Part shown: in pieces, positions 32,379 to 40,379 of the stretch
How the letters are laid out: each line of letters starts with the position of its first letter
Numbering within the stretch: the stretch's first letter is position 1
Origin: Fibrobacter sp.
GTDB taxonomy: Bacteria > Fibrobacterota > Fibrobacteria > Fibrobacterales > Fibrobacteraceae
NCBI GenBank assembly: GCA_024398935.1
Contig: JAKSIH010000015.1
Location: 1 to 55,377 of the forward strand
Length of the DNA: 55,377 nt
Direction: 5' to 3'
Program-made: the position numbers and the translations under genes
The notes under the pieces: model-generated
Seen by the model: the letters and a program-made list of their open reading frames with translations, nothing else
Databases searched by the model: none
What the model was told of the DNA's origin: nothing

Positions 32379-32473
32379 AACTCCTTTGAGGAGGTGCTTC
32401 AGCGCCCCTCAAACACAAAAGGACGGAGCAAACGGGCGCTGCCCGTGAAGCGAGGTCGTTTTGTGGGGGAGTT
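32379..32473. repeat. Nested palindrome upstream of clpP
   Basis: AACTCC ... GGAGTT ends, an inner CACAAAA ... TTTTGTG pair and a central perfect hairpin ACGGGC-GCT-GCCCGT (32432-32446). A smaller hairpin CAGCA/TGCTG precedes it (32356-32369), and CACTTAGGGCTTTAGCCCTTAGTG follows (32488-32511). It could be a mobile-element end, a structured RNA or a small MITE. Between 32512 and 32678 I see only a GCGGT/ACCGC hairpin and a TAAATT -10-like box. Confidence 0.45.
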
Positions 32474-32678
32474 CAGAGGCTAATGAACACTTAGGGCTTT
32501 AGCCCTTAGTGAGAATTGTCCACTTTGTGGATGGCGGTAGCCCCCTTTGCGTCATTTTACAAATTCCAGTGAAGAAACGATAATATGGGTGTGAAAGGCT
32601 TTTCCTCGCGGTAGGCTTGTCGTGAGGGGGACCGCAATTTTCTAAATTAACGGACGAACAAAATAAAGGATGCTTTTT

Positions 32679-33260
32679 ATGGCAGATTGTAACGAAAAGA
32701 AAGAAGCTCAGGCCCCGGATATGATGAAGAAGGCCGAGGAATACCTGGCCCAGAACCGCCGTATTTTCCTGTGGGGCGGTGTGGATGACGAAAGTGCGGA
32801 ACGCATCGTGAAGCAGCTTCTTTATCTGGATTCCCTGAACCATGATGACATTACCCTGTACATCAACAGTCCCGGTGGCGTGATTTCCAGCGGTCTTGCC
32901 ATTTATGACTGCATGAACGCAATCAAGAGCGATGTGGTTACGGTCTGCTGTGGCCAGGCGGCCTCCATGGGTGCCGTGCTCCTCACTTCCGGTACCAAGG
33001 GCAAGCGCTACGCATGGCCCAACGCCCGCATCATGATCCATCAGCCCCTGATTCATGGCGAAATTGTGGCGCCTGCCAGCGATATCCAGATCCAGGCCGA
33101 GGAAATGCTCCGTATCCGTAACATTACGGGCAAGATTCTCGCCGAGACTTCCGGCCATACTATGGAAGAAATTGACCGCGATACGGAACGCGACAACTTC
33201 ATGAGCGCGGAAGAAGCCAAGGCATACGGCCTGGTGGACATTGTAGAGAGCAAGCTATAA
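32679..33260 (+). CDS. clpP: ATP-dependent Clp protease proteolytic subunit
   Basis: A 193-residue serine protease that forms the Clp chamber and degrades proteins fed by ClpX or ClpA/C. The catalytic Ser lies in GQAASMGAV (Ser96 from this start) and the His in [22 protein letters not shown] and the C-terminal YGLVDIVES are also typical. I chose the ATG at 32679 because an AAAGGA ribosome site lies 8 bp upstream; an ATG at 32670 overlaps that site. No clpX is adjacent. N-terminal residues 1-20 are Lys/Glu-rich and may be a short propeptide. Confidence 0.95.
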   Translation: MADCNEKKEAQAPDMMKKAEEYLAQNRRIFLWGGVDDESAERIVKQLLYLDSLNHDDITLYINSPGGVISSGLAIYDCMNAIKSDVVTVCCGQAASMGAVLLTSGTKGKRYAWPNARIMIHQPLIHGEIVAPASDIQIQAEEMLRIRNITGKILAETSGHTMEEIDRDTERDNFMSAEEAKAYGLVDIVESKL

Positions 33261-33325
33261 TTTGAAATTGCAGGGTGTCGCGAAATTTTCGCGACAGTGG
33301 CCGCTGCAAACCTAAGAGAAACAAT

Positions 33326-34243
33326 ATGGGATTTTTTTCTGCGATTAAGAAAGGTCTTGCCAAGACCCGCGATGCACTTCTGGGAGAACTGAAAGGCATT
33401 ATCGGCGCTGGCAAGATTACGGATGAAACTCTGGAAGAACTTGAAGAGCACCTGATCAAGGCGGACGTGGGCGTGGAAGCCGCATTCCTCCTGACGGATG
33501 CACTTCGCGAAAACGCTTTGGGCAAGTCGCTTACCACCGAACAGGTGCTGGACATCATGCGTAACGAGGCGGAACGTCTTCTGAAGGATCCCCCTCCTTT
33601 CGAGCTTAAGGGAAAGCCCCATGTGGTTTTGGTCATCGGCGTGAACGGTGCCGGAAAGACTACCACCATCGGTAAGCTTGCCGCCCGTCTGAAGGGCGAG
33701 GGCAAGAAGGTCATGATCGCCGCCTGCGATACTTTCCGTGCGGCTGCCATCGACCAGCTGGAAACCTGGGCAGAACGTTCCGGTGCAGAATTCGTAAAGC
33801 ATCAGGAGGGTTCCGACCCGGCTGCCGTGGCCTTTGACGCCTGCCAGGCCGCCCAGGCCCGCGGCTGCGACGTGGTGCTGATCGATACCGCAGGTCGCTT
33901 GCACAACAAGGACTACCTGATGGAGGAACTGAAGAAGATCGTCCGCGTCATCAAGAAGGTTAGTCCCGACATGCCCCACGACATGTGGCTCGTGATTGAC
34001 GGAAACACCGGACAGAATACCATCAACCAGACCAAGATCTTCAACCAGAGTTTCCCGCTGACGGGTCTCGTGGTGACGAAGCTGGACGGTACCGCCCGCG
34101 GTGGTGCTGTGCTTTCTATCGCCAGTTCCCTGCAGATTCCTATCCGCTGGATCGGTATGGGCGAACGCATCGACCAACTGGTTCCTTTCAGCAAGGCCGA
34201 ATATGTGGAAGGCCTGTTCGAAAACGCATTGGAAGACAAGTAA
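33326..34243 (+). CDS. ftsY: Signal recognition particle receptor FtsY
   Basis: A 305-residue SRP-receptor GTPase that docks ribosome-SRP complexes at the membrane. N domain (MGFFSAIKKGLAKTRDALLG) and NG domain with G1 GVNGAGKTT beginning at residue 105, DTFRAAAIDQLE, G3 DTAGRLHNKDYLMEEL, G4 TKLDGTARGG, and GMGERIDQLVPF at the end. The acidic A domain of E. coli FtsY is absent, as in many bacteria. The start at 33326 fits the family N-terminus; the longer frame would add 17 unrelated residues. It leads a string of four further genes on the same strand. Confidence 0.96.
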   Translation: MGFFSAIKKGLAKTRDALLGELKGIIGAGKITDETLEELEEHLIKADVGVEAAFLLTDALRENALGKSLTTEQVLDIMRNEAERLLKDPPPFELKGKPHVVLVIGVNGAGKTTTIGKLAARLKGEGKKVMIAACDTFRAAAIDQLETWAERSGAEFVKHQEGSDPAAVAFDACQAAQARGCDVVLIDTAGRLHNKDYLMEELKKIVRVIKKVSPDMPHDMWLVIDGNTGQNTINQTKIFNQSFPLTGLVVTKLDGTARGGAVLSIASSLQIPIRWIGMGERIDQLVPFSKAEYVEGLFENALEDK

Positions 34244-34262
34244 CTTTAGGAACTGATCCGAA

Positions 34263-34703
34263 ATGTCAACCGCTTGCAAAAATGAGCGCCTTAGGGAGGG
34301 ACGGCCTGTCGCCCCTTCTTTTGCTTTTGTAGGGCGCATTTTTGGGGCGGCATTGCTTGCGGCTTCCGTGCTAGTTCCGCTGACGGGCTGTTCCGGCGAG
34401 GTAAAGGTGGATGCCCACCTGGTGGAAACCTTCGTGGAGCTTCGGCTGGCCGAGTTTACCTACGGTGCGGAAACTCCTACCGCCCGCCTTGTCCGCCAGG
34501 ATGTGCTGAAACGCTACGGCTATACCCGCGAGGAGTACCTGGAGAAGCTGGATGAACTTCTGGAGGATGAAGACCGGTGGGTCCCTTTCCAGAAGGCGGT
34601 GAACGATCGCCTGGACAGCTTGCTTAAGATTCCCAAGGCGGAACCGGCGGCGACTTCCAAGAAGAAGGTGCCTCCCAGGACGAAGAAGGGGAGCGCTGAA
34701 TGA
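34263..34703 (+). CDS. Small lipoprotein of unknown function
   Basis: A 146-residue protein with a lipobox at LTGC (about residues 40-43) after a hydrophobic stretch, so it should be lipid-anchored. The N-region before it is long (about 27 residues, Arg-rich), so the true start may be downstream. The mature part is helical and acidic (VELRLAEFTYGAETPTARLV, EEYLEKLDELLEDEDRWV) and ends in a Lys/Pro/Ala tail. It resembles the short periplasmic DUF4296-type helical lipoproteins in shape only. It overlaps the thioredoxin-like gene by 4 bp (ATGA) and follows ftsY by 19 bp, so it is probably part of an operon. Confidence 0.75.
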   Translation: MSTACKNERLREGRPVAPSFAFVGRIFGAALLAASVLVPLTGCSGEVKVDAHLVETFVELRLAEFTYGAETPTARLVRQDVLKRYGYTREEYLEKLDELLEDEDRWVPFQKAVNDRLDSLLKIPKAEPAATSKKKVPPRTKKGSAE

Positions 34704-35203
34704 GACTTTTCCTTCTTGCACTTGTGTCCTTTATTTGCGGCGTGCTTCCCGCCATGTCCTTTGCCGCACCGGCAAATTCAAAAGCTGCGCCTAATGCTAC
34801 CGCCGAAGGGGTGAAGTGGCGTTCCTATACGGAGGGGCTTGCCCAGGGGAAGGCTCGGCAGAAGCTGATCTTTGTGGACCTGTACGCGGACTGGTGCGTT
34901 CCCTGCAGGCTGATGGATGCGGGTGTGTATAGCGATCCCGCCATTGTGACCTTGCTGAATGAGCGCTTTATCCCGGTAAAGCTGGATGCCGACAGTCAGG
35001 AAAAGATTTCCTGCGACGGTCAGCTGAAAACGGCGCAGAAGTGTTTTTCGGAAGTGTGGGAACTGAAGGCCCTGCCCTCCTTTGTGCTGGTGGCGCCTAA
35101 GGGCCTTTCCATCCTTACGGTAACCCAGTCCCTGACCGTAGAGGACCTGAAAGAATTGCTAACAAAATTCCTCTCCAAGGAGAAGGAGTGGCTTGCGCGA
35201 TGA
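34700..35203 (+). CDS. Periplasmic thioredoxin-fold protein
   Basis: A 167-residue exported protein: signal peptide about 1-22, then a thioredoxin fold with active site WCVPC (Cys66 and Cys69) in KLIFVDLYADWCVPCRLMD. The cis-proline region ALPSFVLVAPKG and two further cysteines (DGQLKTAQKCF) are present. The layout is that of thioredoxin-7/DsbD-gamma-like proteins that reduce or rearrange disulphides in the periplasm. A partner is not evident. The ATG overlaps the lipoprotein stop (ATGA), and its own stop overlaps the glycosyltransferase start. Confidence 0.88.
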   Translation: MRLFLLALVSFICGVLPAMSFAAPANSKAAPNATAEGVKWRSYTEGLAQGKARQKLIFVDLYADWCVPCRLMDAGVYSDPAIVTLLNERFIPVKLDADSQEKISCDGQLKTAQKCFSEVWELKALPSFVLVAPKGLSILTVTQSLTVEDLKELLTKFLSKEKEWLAR

Positions 35204-36357
35204 GTGAAGAATTTCTTTTTTATGTGCAGATTGCGTTCTGGGTGCTGCTGTTCCTGATAGTGCACTGCTACTTGCTGTTTATTGTGTCCCTGCCGTTTAT
35301 CAGCGAGCTGTTCAAGCGTCGCAAGAAGGTGCTGGACGAGAGCGGGGAACTGCCGACGGTTTCCATACTCATTTCCGCCTTCAACGAGGAGGCGGTCATC
35401 GAGCGCAAGATCCAGAATATTCTGGAGATTGACTATCCCAGGGAAAAGCTGGAAGTCCTCATTGGCGATGACGGTTCCGCCGACCGCACCGCAGAAATTG
35501 TCGCCCGCTATGCCGACCGGGGAATTACCCTGGTGAAGGCTCCCAGGAACGCGGGCAAGGCTGCCATGCTGAACCGCCTGAATGGCATTGCGAAAAACGA
35601 GATCCTGCTGTTCTGCGACGCCAACACCATGTTCTTCCCGAACGTGGTCCGCAAGCTGGTGCAGCCCTTTAAGGACAAGAAAATCGGTTGCGCCTGCGGT
35701 CACCTGATCCTTTCCGACAAGAGCGGGAGCGTTCTTGGCCGCGGTGAAAGTTCCTACTGGGATCTGGAATCCGAGATCAAGAAGTTCGAGGGCATTCTCG
35801 ATCGCCTGGTGGGCGGTAACGGCGCCCTTTATGCCATTCGCCGCCACCTGTACACGGAACTGCCCGTGAAGAAGAGCGTTATGGATGACTTCTTCATCGC
35901 GACCAAGGTTTTGCAGAAGGGCTACTTCTGTACATTCGTGGACAGCGCCATCGGTACGGAACAGACTTCCAAGGAATCCAGCGGCGAGTTCCGCCGTAAG
36001 GTCCGAATCGGACGCGCCAACTTCAACTTCCTGTTTTCCTACCTGCCCTTGCTGAACCCTTTCCGTCCCCTGACTGCGTACCTGTTCTTCTCCCACAAGA
36101 TCCTGCGCTGGTTCTCCCCCCATATCTTTATCCTGCTTTACGTGTCCTGCGGACTGCTGCTTACCAGCGGTCTCGTGTACCAGATTTTCTTCGGCGTTAT
36201 GACGGTTGGCCTTTTGGCTTTCCTTTTAAAGATCATTCCCGCCGGCTATTACTTCCTCTCCATGAACCTGGCTATCCTTAAGGGGTTCTTCCTGGCCTTT
36301 ACCCGCGAAAAGAGCGGCGGCTGGGCCCGTGAAGCCCGCGGTGATGACGAAGCCTAG
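35200..36357 (+). CDS. Membrane glycosyltransferase, family 2 (processive type)
   Basis: A 385-residue GT2 enzyme. Membrane helix 1 (about 8-30), then the GT-A domain: VSILISAFNEEAVIERKI, GDDGSADRT (nucleotide Asp), CDANTMF (DxD-like metal site), VMDDFF (catalytic-base region) and RKVRIGRANF (in place of QxxRW). Three or four C-terminal helices follow. This arrangement fits cellulose-, poly-GlcNAc- or hyaluronan-synthase-like enzymes that build and export a polymer. The QxxRW motif is changed to RxxRI, so processivity is uncertain. I chose the ATG at 35200 (ATGA overlap, AAGGAG upstream); a GTG at 35188 is possible. Confidence 0.88.
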   Translation: MSEEFLFYVQIAFWVLLFLIVHCYLLFIVSLPFISELFKRRKKVLDESGELPTVSILISAFNEEAVIERKIQNILEIDYPREKLEVLIGDDGSADRTAEIVARYADRGITLVKAPRNAGKAAMLNRLNGIAKNEILLFCDANTMFFPNVVRKLVQPFKDKKIGCACGHLILSDKSGSVLGRGESSYWDLESEIKKFEGILDRLVGGNGALYAIRRHLYTELPVKKSVMDDFFIATKVLQKGYFCTFVDSAIGTEQTSKESSGEFRRKVRIGRANFNFLFSYLPLLNPFRPLTAYLFFSHKILRWFSPHIFILLYVSCGLLLTSGLVYQIFFGVMTVGLLAFLLKIIPAGYYFLSMNLAILKGFFLAFTREKSGGWAREARGDDEA

Positions 36358-36382
36358 TTTAAATACCATTGCAGGTGCGAGA

Positions 36383-36850
36383 ATGCTGAAAATGAAAAAG
36401 ATTCTGACTTTGTTCATCTTTGCTGTTGCCATGACGGCTGTGCCTGCAAGGGCTTTTTCCATGGACGTGCAGGGCGGTGTCGTCAATCACGTGAGTGACA
36501 TTACCAGCTTCAACCTGAACGTCTTTGGACATTACTGGTTTCCCATCGACCAGATGCTCTTTGTGGGCATCGGGACGGGCTACCAGGAAATCGATAACGT
36601 AAGCCTTATTCCTGTTGCAGGAAGCCTATGGGTCCGCCTGCCGTTTGGACGCACTGTATTGCCGGTAGCGACGGGCGACTGGGGCTACCTCATCGGTAGC
36701 GACCACCAGATGTTCTGGCGTGCCGGAGGCGGTGTGGATATCAAGAACGGGGACTATTCTTCCATCATGCTCATGGGCGGCTACCAGTTCCTGGATCACG
36801 ACGGCAAGGGATATGTTTATGTCCAGGCGGGCATCCTTGTTGAAATTTAA
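36383..36850 (+). CDS. Small predicted outer-membrane beta-barrel protein
   Basis: A 155-residue protein with a signal peptide (MLKMKKILTLFIFAVAMTAVPARA) and alternating hydrophobic beta strands (FNLNVFGHYWF, MLFVGIGTGYQEI, SIMLMGGYQFL, GYVYVQAGILVEI). This resembles small eight-stranded barrels or OmpW-like surface proteins. It is the last gene of the ftsY string and stops 15 bp before the convergent SGNH lipoprotein gene. Alternative starts exist at 36392 and upstream within the glycosyltransferase. The function is unknown. Confidence 0.75.
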   Translation: MLKMKKILTLFIFAVAMTAVPARAFSMDVQGGVVNHVSDITSFNLNVFGHYWFPIDQMLFVGIGTGYQEIDNVSLIPVAGSLWVRLPFGRTVLPVATGDWGYLIGSDHQMFWRAGGGVDIKNGDYSSIMLMGGYQFLDHDGKGYVYVQAGILVEI

Positions 36851-36865
36851 GATTGTATTTTCGCT

Positions 36866-37927
36866 TTAGGGCTCGTATCCTAAAGCAGAAATAATTCTTT
36901 CGGAAATTTCCGCGAAGGCCTTGTCGTTGGGGTGTGAAGCTATGAATGGATTTGTAATGATGTTTTGCTTCCCTATCCAGGAAAGGCTCTTGTTTTCTTT
37001 ATTCCACTGGTAAGTTTGCGTTACTATGGTGGATTGGTAATTTACTTCATCAATGGTAAAATATACATGGAGGGAGTCGTTGATTTCCTTAATGGAATCT
37101 GTGGTCATGGAGAAATCTCTTGTGTTGGGATATGTATAGACGGCTCCCAGTTTGGATTGTTTTTCGGGAACATTAATATCAGAAATATCAACGAAGTCTA
37201 TTTTGAAAAGATCGGTCATCTCTTTAATGGCTTTCTGCTTTGCTTCTGAGGAATACCATTCACCGATCCATATTACTTTTGCTTTGGGAGATTTTCCACA
37301 AATCTGGTTTAATAGGTTTGCAATGCTTTCCTTGAAGTTTATGAACTCTCCTTCCTCGTTTACATTGTCTCCAAGCTGGATGACAATGAGACCAGTGGTT
37401 GAATCTATTCTGGGAAGAATTTCGTTGTAAAGCAGAAGGTTTTGTTCTTCAATAGTTAGCATGTTCTCAAAGTTACTGGATTTTTTTTGAGGCAAGAAGA
37501 AAATGTCCTTGCTCTTGAAGTAATTTGTCAAGTTCGCAATATAATCCTTGGTGCTGTCAGATGCTGCCATACCAAAAGTTTCGAATCCTCCTACAAGGGA
37601 ATTTCCAAAGAAGAAAGATTTCCCGGGAATGAACGGATTATCGAATTCGGTGCGACATTTATTAACGACTAAATTGTTGCCATATAAGGGTATGTTTTCG
37701 TAAACGATGGATGTATCCTTAATTTCAATAAGAACGGTGTCCGTAAAGCTTTGGTATAACCAGCTACTGTCTTTGCAGAGAAATACGGAGTCATTTACAG
37801 TTGCGTAGATTCCATTGTACTTGCTTGAACAGGAAGGGAGAGGTGATATGTCTAGAGGCTTGTATTCAGTGGAAATCTCGCCGCAACCTACAATTATAAG
37901 GATGAGTAGACAAAAAAAACTTCGCAT
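36866..37927 (-). CDS. AT-rich lipoprotein with SGNH-hydrolase features
   Basis: A 353-residue lipoprotein: MRSFFCLLILIIVGC gives a clear lipobox. The C-terminal two thirds look like an SGNH/GDSL esterase: GNSLVGGF (block I nucleophile Ser), LGDNVNEE (block III Asn) and ASHPNDKAFAEI (block V, with His and Asp in HPND). The fold is used by acyl-, acetyl- and rhamnogalacturonan esterases, so deacetylation of plant polysaccharide is possible but unproven. An N-terminal Cys-rich part (CSSKYNGIYATVNDSVFLCK) resembles the front of other Fibrobacter lipoproteins. The gene is visibly more AT-rich than its neighbours, which may indicate recent transfer. Confidence 0.8.
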   Translation of the reverse strand: MRSFFCLLILIIVGCGEISTEYKPLDISPLPSCSSKYNGIYATVNDSVFLCKDSSWLYQSFTDTVLIEIKDTSIVYENIPLYGNNLVVNKCRTEFDNPFIPGKSFFFGNSLVGGFETFGMAASDSTKDYIANLTNYFKSKDIFFLPQKKSSNFENMLTIEEQNLLLYNEILPRIDSTTGLIVIQLGDNVNEEGEFINFKESIANLLNQICGKSPKAKVIWIGEWYSSEAKQKAIKEMTDLFKIDFVDISDINVPEKQSKLGAVYTYPNTRDFSMTTDSIKEINDSLHVYFTIDEVNYQSTIVTQTYQWNKENKSLSWIGKQNIITNPFIASHPNDKAFAEISERIISALGYEP

Positions 37928-37952
37928 AAAAAAAATATAACAAAATGAAAAA

Positions 37953-37979
37953 AACAGGCTAAGATTTCCTTGGCCTGTT
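37953..37979 (-). terminator. Terminator after mscS
   Basis: On the minus strand AACAGGC-CAAG ... CTTA-GCCTGTTTTTTT. It is followed (downstream on minus) by the SGNH gene start region. A nine-G run (37983-37991) lies between it and the mscS stop. Confidence 0.8.
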
Positions 37980-37999
37980 GTTGGGGGGGGGCAAGGGGA

Positions 38000-38815
38000 T
38001 TAGGCTTTTGTCTCGTTGACGATATGGATCGTTCTCTGCGGGAATGGAATGTTGATGTTCGCCTCGTCGAACCGCTCCTTGATCTTTGCGGTGAACTGGG
38101 ATTTCAGAACCACGTAATCGCTGGTTTTTGCCCAGACGCGGGTACAGATGTTTACGGAATTGTCTGCCAGTTCGGTCACGAGGATGCTTGCCTCGGGCTC
38201 CTTCAGGAAACGGGACTCCTCGGCGATTAGGGACTGAAGGATGTTTGTAGCCTCGTTGATGTTGACCTTATAGTCGATGCTTACGGAAACATCCAGGCGT
38301 CGCTTGGCGTTGTGGCTGAAGTTCAGGATGGGGGCTCCCCATAGGGCTCCATTGGGGGCGGAAACATGAATGCCGTCCACGGTCTCCAGGATGGTGTTGA
38401 AAAGCCCGATGCCCCGAATTTTGCCTTTGATGTTTCCGCACTCGATGTAGTCACCTGCCTTGAAGGGGCGCAGGAACAATAGGAGCAGGCCCGAGGCGAT
38501 GTTGGACAGCATGTCCTTTAGGGCAAGGCCGATGGCAAGGCTTGCTGCACCTACCATGGCGATAATGCCAGCGGTGTTTACTCCGAGAATGTGTAGGCTC
38601 AGGAGCAGCACCAGGATGTTCAGGCCGTAGCTTACCAGAGATTCCACAAGGGGCTTTGCGGAGGTGTCCATGCCGTTTTTTGATGCATGGTTTAACAGCT
38701 TGCGCAAAAGCGACTTGACAATCTTGAAAGCCAGGAAAATAAACACGATGGTGATCAGTTTCCCGATAATGTGGTTCTCGATAATCAGAGTTTTTAAGGT
38801 GCCTAGGTAATCCAT
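38000..38815 (-). CDS. mscS: Small-conductance mechanosensitive channel
   Basis: A 271-residue MscS-type channel. Three membrane helices are visible (about 15-35, 58-80 and 84-112); the last is the Gly/Ala-rich pore helix AGIIAMVGAASLAIGLALKD. It is followed by the beta domain (RPFKAGDYIECGNIKGKIRGIGLFNT) and the alpha/beta cage domain ending in FPQRTIHI. It opens on membrane tension and lets solutes out after osmotic downshock. The length is close to E. coli MscS (286). Flanked by terminators on both sides, so monocistronic. Confidence 0.94.
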   Translation of the reverse strand: MDYLGTLKTLIIENHIIGKLITIVFIFLAFKIVKSLLRKLLNHASKNGMDTSAKPLVESLVSYGLNILVLLLSLHILGVNTAGIIAMVGAASLAIGLALKDMLSNIASGLLLLFLRPFKAGDYIECGNIKGKIRGIGLFNTILETVDGIHVSAPNGALWGAPILNFSHNAKRRLDVSVSIDYKVNINEATNILQSLIAEESRFLKEPEASILVTELADNSVNICTRVWAKTSDYVVLKSQFTAKIKERFDEANINIPFPQRTIHIVNETKA

Positions 38816-38841
38816 TTTGCCCCTGGTTTGGGTAATAAAAA

Positions 38842-38864
38842 AAGGCCCGCGATCTGCGGGCCCT
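38842..38864 (-). terminator. Terminator after the GH5 gene
   Basis: A perfect stem GGCCCGC / GCGGGCC with GATCT loop; read on the minus strand it is followed by TTTTTT. It separates the GH5 gene from mscS. Confidence 0.88.
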
Positions 38865-38875
38865 GTTTAAAAGAG

Positions 38876-39949
38876 TTAGCCCTTGGCTAGCAGGTCCATC
38901 AGTTCGCTGTCGAGGTGATCCGGGTTGCCGTACTGGGGCAAGTCGTTGTGCAGCGATTCGCCCTTGGAGACGATACCGAAGTCCAGGTTCTTGTAGTTCC
39001 AGTAGCTGTAGCCTACGTCTGCATCGCGGAGGATTTCCATGAAGTCACGCATCCATGCCATCTGGTACTGACGGGGCACCTGGACATAGACGCCGAATTC
39101 GTTACAGGCAACCGGCAGGTCGTACTTGGCGCGGAAATCCAGTGCATTCTGGATGCTTGCCTGGAGCTTGGCCTTGTCCCATACGCCGTATTCGACGTCA
39201 AGGCGGGTGGTGGCGCCTGCTTCGGGGGCGGCGTAGTCGCCGGGCCAGGGGCGTTCGATCTTGAAGAAGGGATCGTTAATCCATGCGGCACCCTGATGGG
39301 TGAAGGTCACCGGAGTGTAGGTATGGAAACTGTAGATGGCGTTATCGTCATCCATAGGTGTGAGAGATTCGAATTCGCGGGCGCTGTTCCACTTGTTGGA
39401 ACCCACCACGATGGTGTTCTTGGGAGCGTGCTTGCGAATTGTCCAGAAGATTTCGTCCTTTACTTTGTCCCAAATCTTGGAGTCGCTGCAGGAGGGTTCG
39501 TTCAACAGTTCCATCATCACACGGGATTCACCGCTATAGCGTTCGGCCATGTAGGCCCAGACCTTGTTGGTGTCCTTGCGTGCTTCTGCACTGGTGAAGA
39601 ATGCCTGTTCCTCGGAACATCCCAGGTGGAAGTCGTGGCCTGGGCACTTGTGGAGGTCCAGGATCACGTCCAGGTCCGCGGCCTGGATTTCCTTGAGGGC
39701 CTTGTCCAGAAGGGTAAACACTTCTTCGTTGGGTTTCAGTTCCTTGCCGTTGAACACGTTGAAGTAGTCTACCGGCAGACGAACGTGGTTGAACCCCGCC
39801 TCGCGGATGCGCTTGAAATCGCTCACGTCGAGGAAGGTCTTGATGTGGGGAATGAGGCCAGGAAATCCTACAGGATCTTTTTCCTGAATGCAGTCAACCT
39901 GACTGAACCATCCACCCAAATTCACTCCCCGTAGTCTTTCTTTAATCAT
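38876..39949 (-). CDS. Glycoside hydrolase family 5 enzyme without signal peptide
   Basis: A 357-residue (beta/alpha)8 glycosidase. It opens directly with the barrel (RLRGVNLGGWF) and shows the GH5 set: NHVRLPVDY (Arg and strand 2), LDLHKCPG (His), the acid/base Glu151 in ELLNEPS, YSFHTYTP (His/Tyr), and the nucleophile Glu284 in ACNEFGVY, plus SYWNYKNLDFG. Endoglucanase, exo-1,3-glucanase-like or cellodextrinase activity is likely. No signal peptide, linker or sorting tail is present, so the enzyme probably works inside the cell on imported oligosaccharides. The start at 39949 is the first ATG of the fold. A small conserved-looking gene lies 53 bp upstream on the same strand. Confidence 0.92.
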   Translation of the reverse strand: MIKERLRGVNLGGWFSQVDCIQEKDPVGFPGLIPHIKTFLDVSDFKRIREAGFNHVRLPVDYFNVFNGKELKPNEEVFTLLDKALKEIQAADLDVILDLHKCPGHDFHLGCSEEQAFFTSAEARKDTNKVWAYMAERYSGESRVMMELLNEPSCSDSKIWDKVKDEIFWTIRKHAPKNTIVVGSNKWNSAREFESLTPMDDDNAIYSFHTYTPVTFTHQGAAWINDPFFKIERPWPGDYAAPEAGATTRLDVEYGVWDKAKLQASIQNALDFRAKYDLPVACNEFGVYVQVPRQYQMAWMRDFMEILRDADVGYSYWNYKNLDFGIVSKGESLHNDLPQYGNPDHLDSELMDLLAKG

Positions 39950-40002
39950 TGTTTCATCCCATATTCGGGCATCCGGAATTGAATGCCGCTTGTAAAAAAG
40001 TT

Positions 40003-40293
40003 CTACTGATTGACGATGTTCAGATCTTCTTCGGCGATGTTCAGACCCATGATCACTTCCATGTCGTCGGGAAGTTCGGTGAAGTCTACAACCAGGCCAA
40101 CCTTCTTGGACTCATCTTTCTGCTTTTCGAAAAGAACGACGTCGTAAATTTTCATCGTGACCACAGCTTCCTGTGTAACGGGGATTTCAATGGTCATGCC
40201 CTTGCTGATGGGCCCTTCAACAATCTTACCCTTGAAGACCAGCGTGTTCGGATCTTCGCCAAGGGAGGTTTTCTTAACGTGGAATACAGCCAT
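40003..40293 (-). CDS. Small protein with an EF-Tu-domain-2-like beta pattern
   Basis: A 96-residue cytoplasmic protein. The stretch LVFKGKIVEGPISKGMTIEI resembles the second domain of elongation factor Tu and related translation GTPases (strand, G-x-I-x-x-G-x-I-x-x-G), but no GTPase domain is present. It ends in an acidic helical tail (IAEEDLNIVNQ). The gene is divergent from mqnA, 86 bp between starts, and precedes the GH5 gene. Codon use and the conserved-looking beta pattern support a real gene; the function is unknown. Confidence 0.7.
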   Translation of the reverse strand: MAVFHVKKTSLGEDPNTLVFKGKIVEGPISKGMTIEIPVTQEAVVTMKIYDVVLFEKQKDESKKVGLVVDFTELPDDMEVIMGLNIAEEDLNIVNQ

Positions 40294-40361
40294 TATACCT
40301 TAGCCATTCTCATTTGTTTTTCGTTTCAATTATCCTCTATGGCCACAATTTGGCCACGGAT

Positions 40362-40375
40362 AAAAGTTAACTTTT
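40362..40375. promoter_or_regulatory. Perfect palindrome in the divergent mqnA promoter region
   Basis: AAAAGTTAACTTTT (14 bp, perfect) ends 4 bp before the mqnA ATG. Two TGGCCAC units (40340 and 40351) precede it. The place fits an operator controlling mqnA, the small divergent gene, or both. Confidence 0.4.
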
Positions 40376-40379
40376 TTAT

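Noticed and set aside
32670..32678. Earlier ATG for clpP at 32670
   Set aside because: It overlaps the AAAGGA ribosome site that fits the ATG at 32679 with normal spacing.
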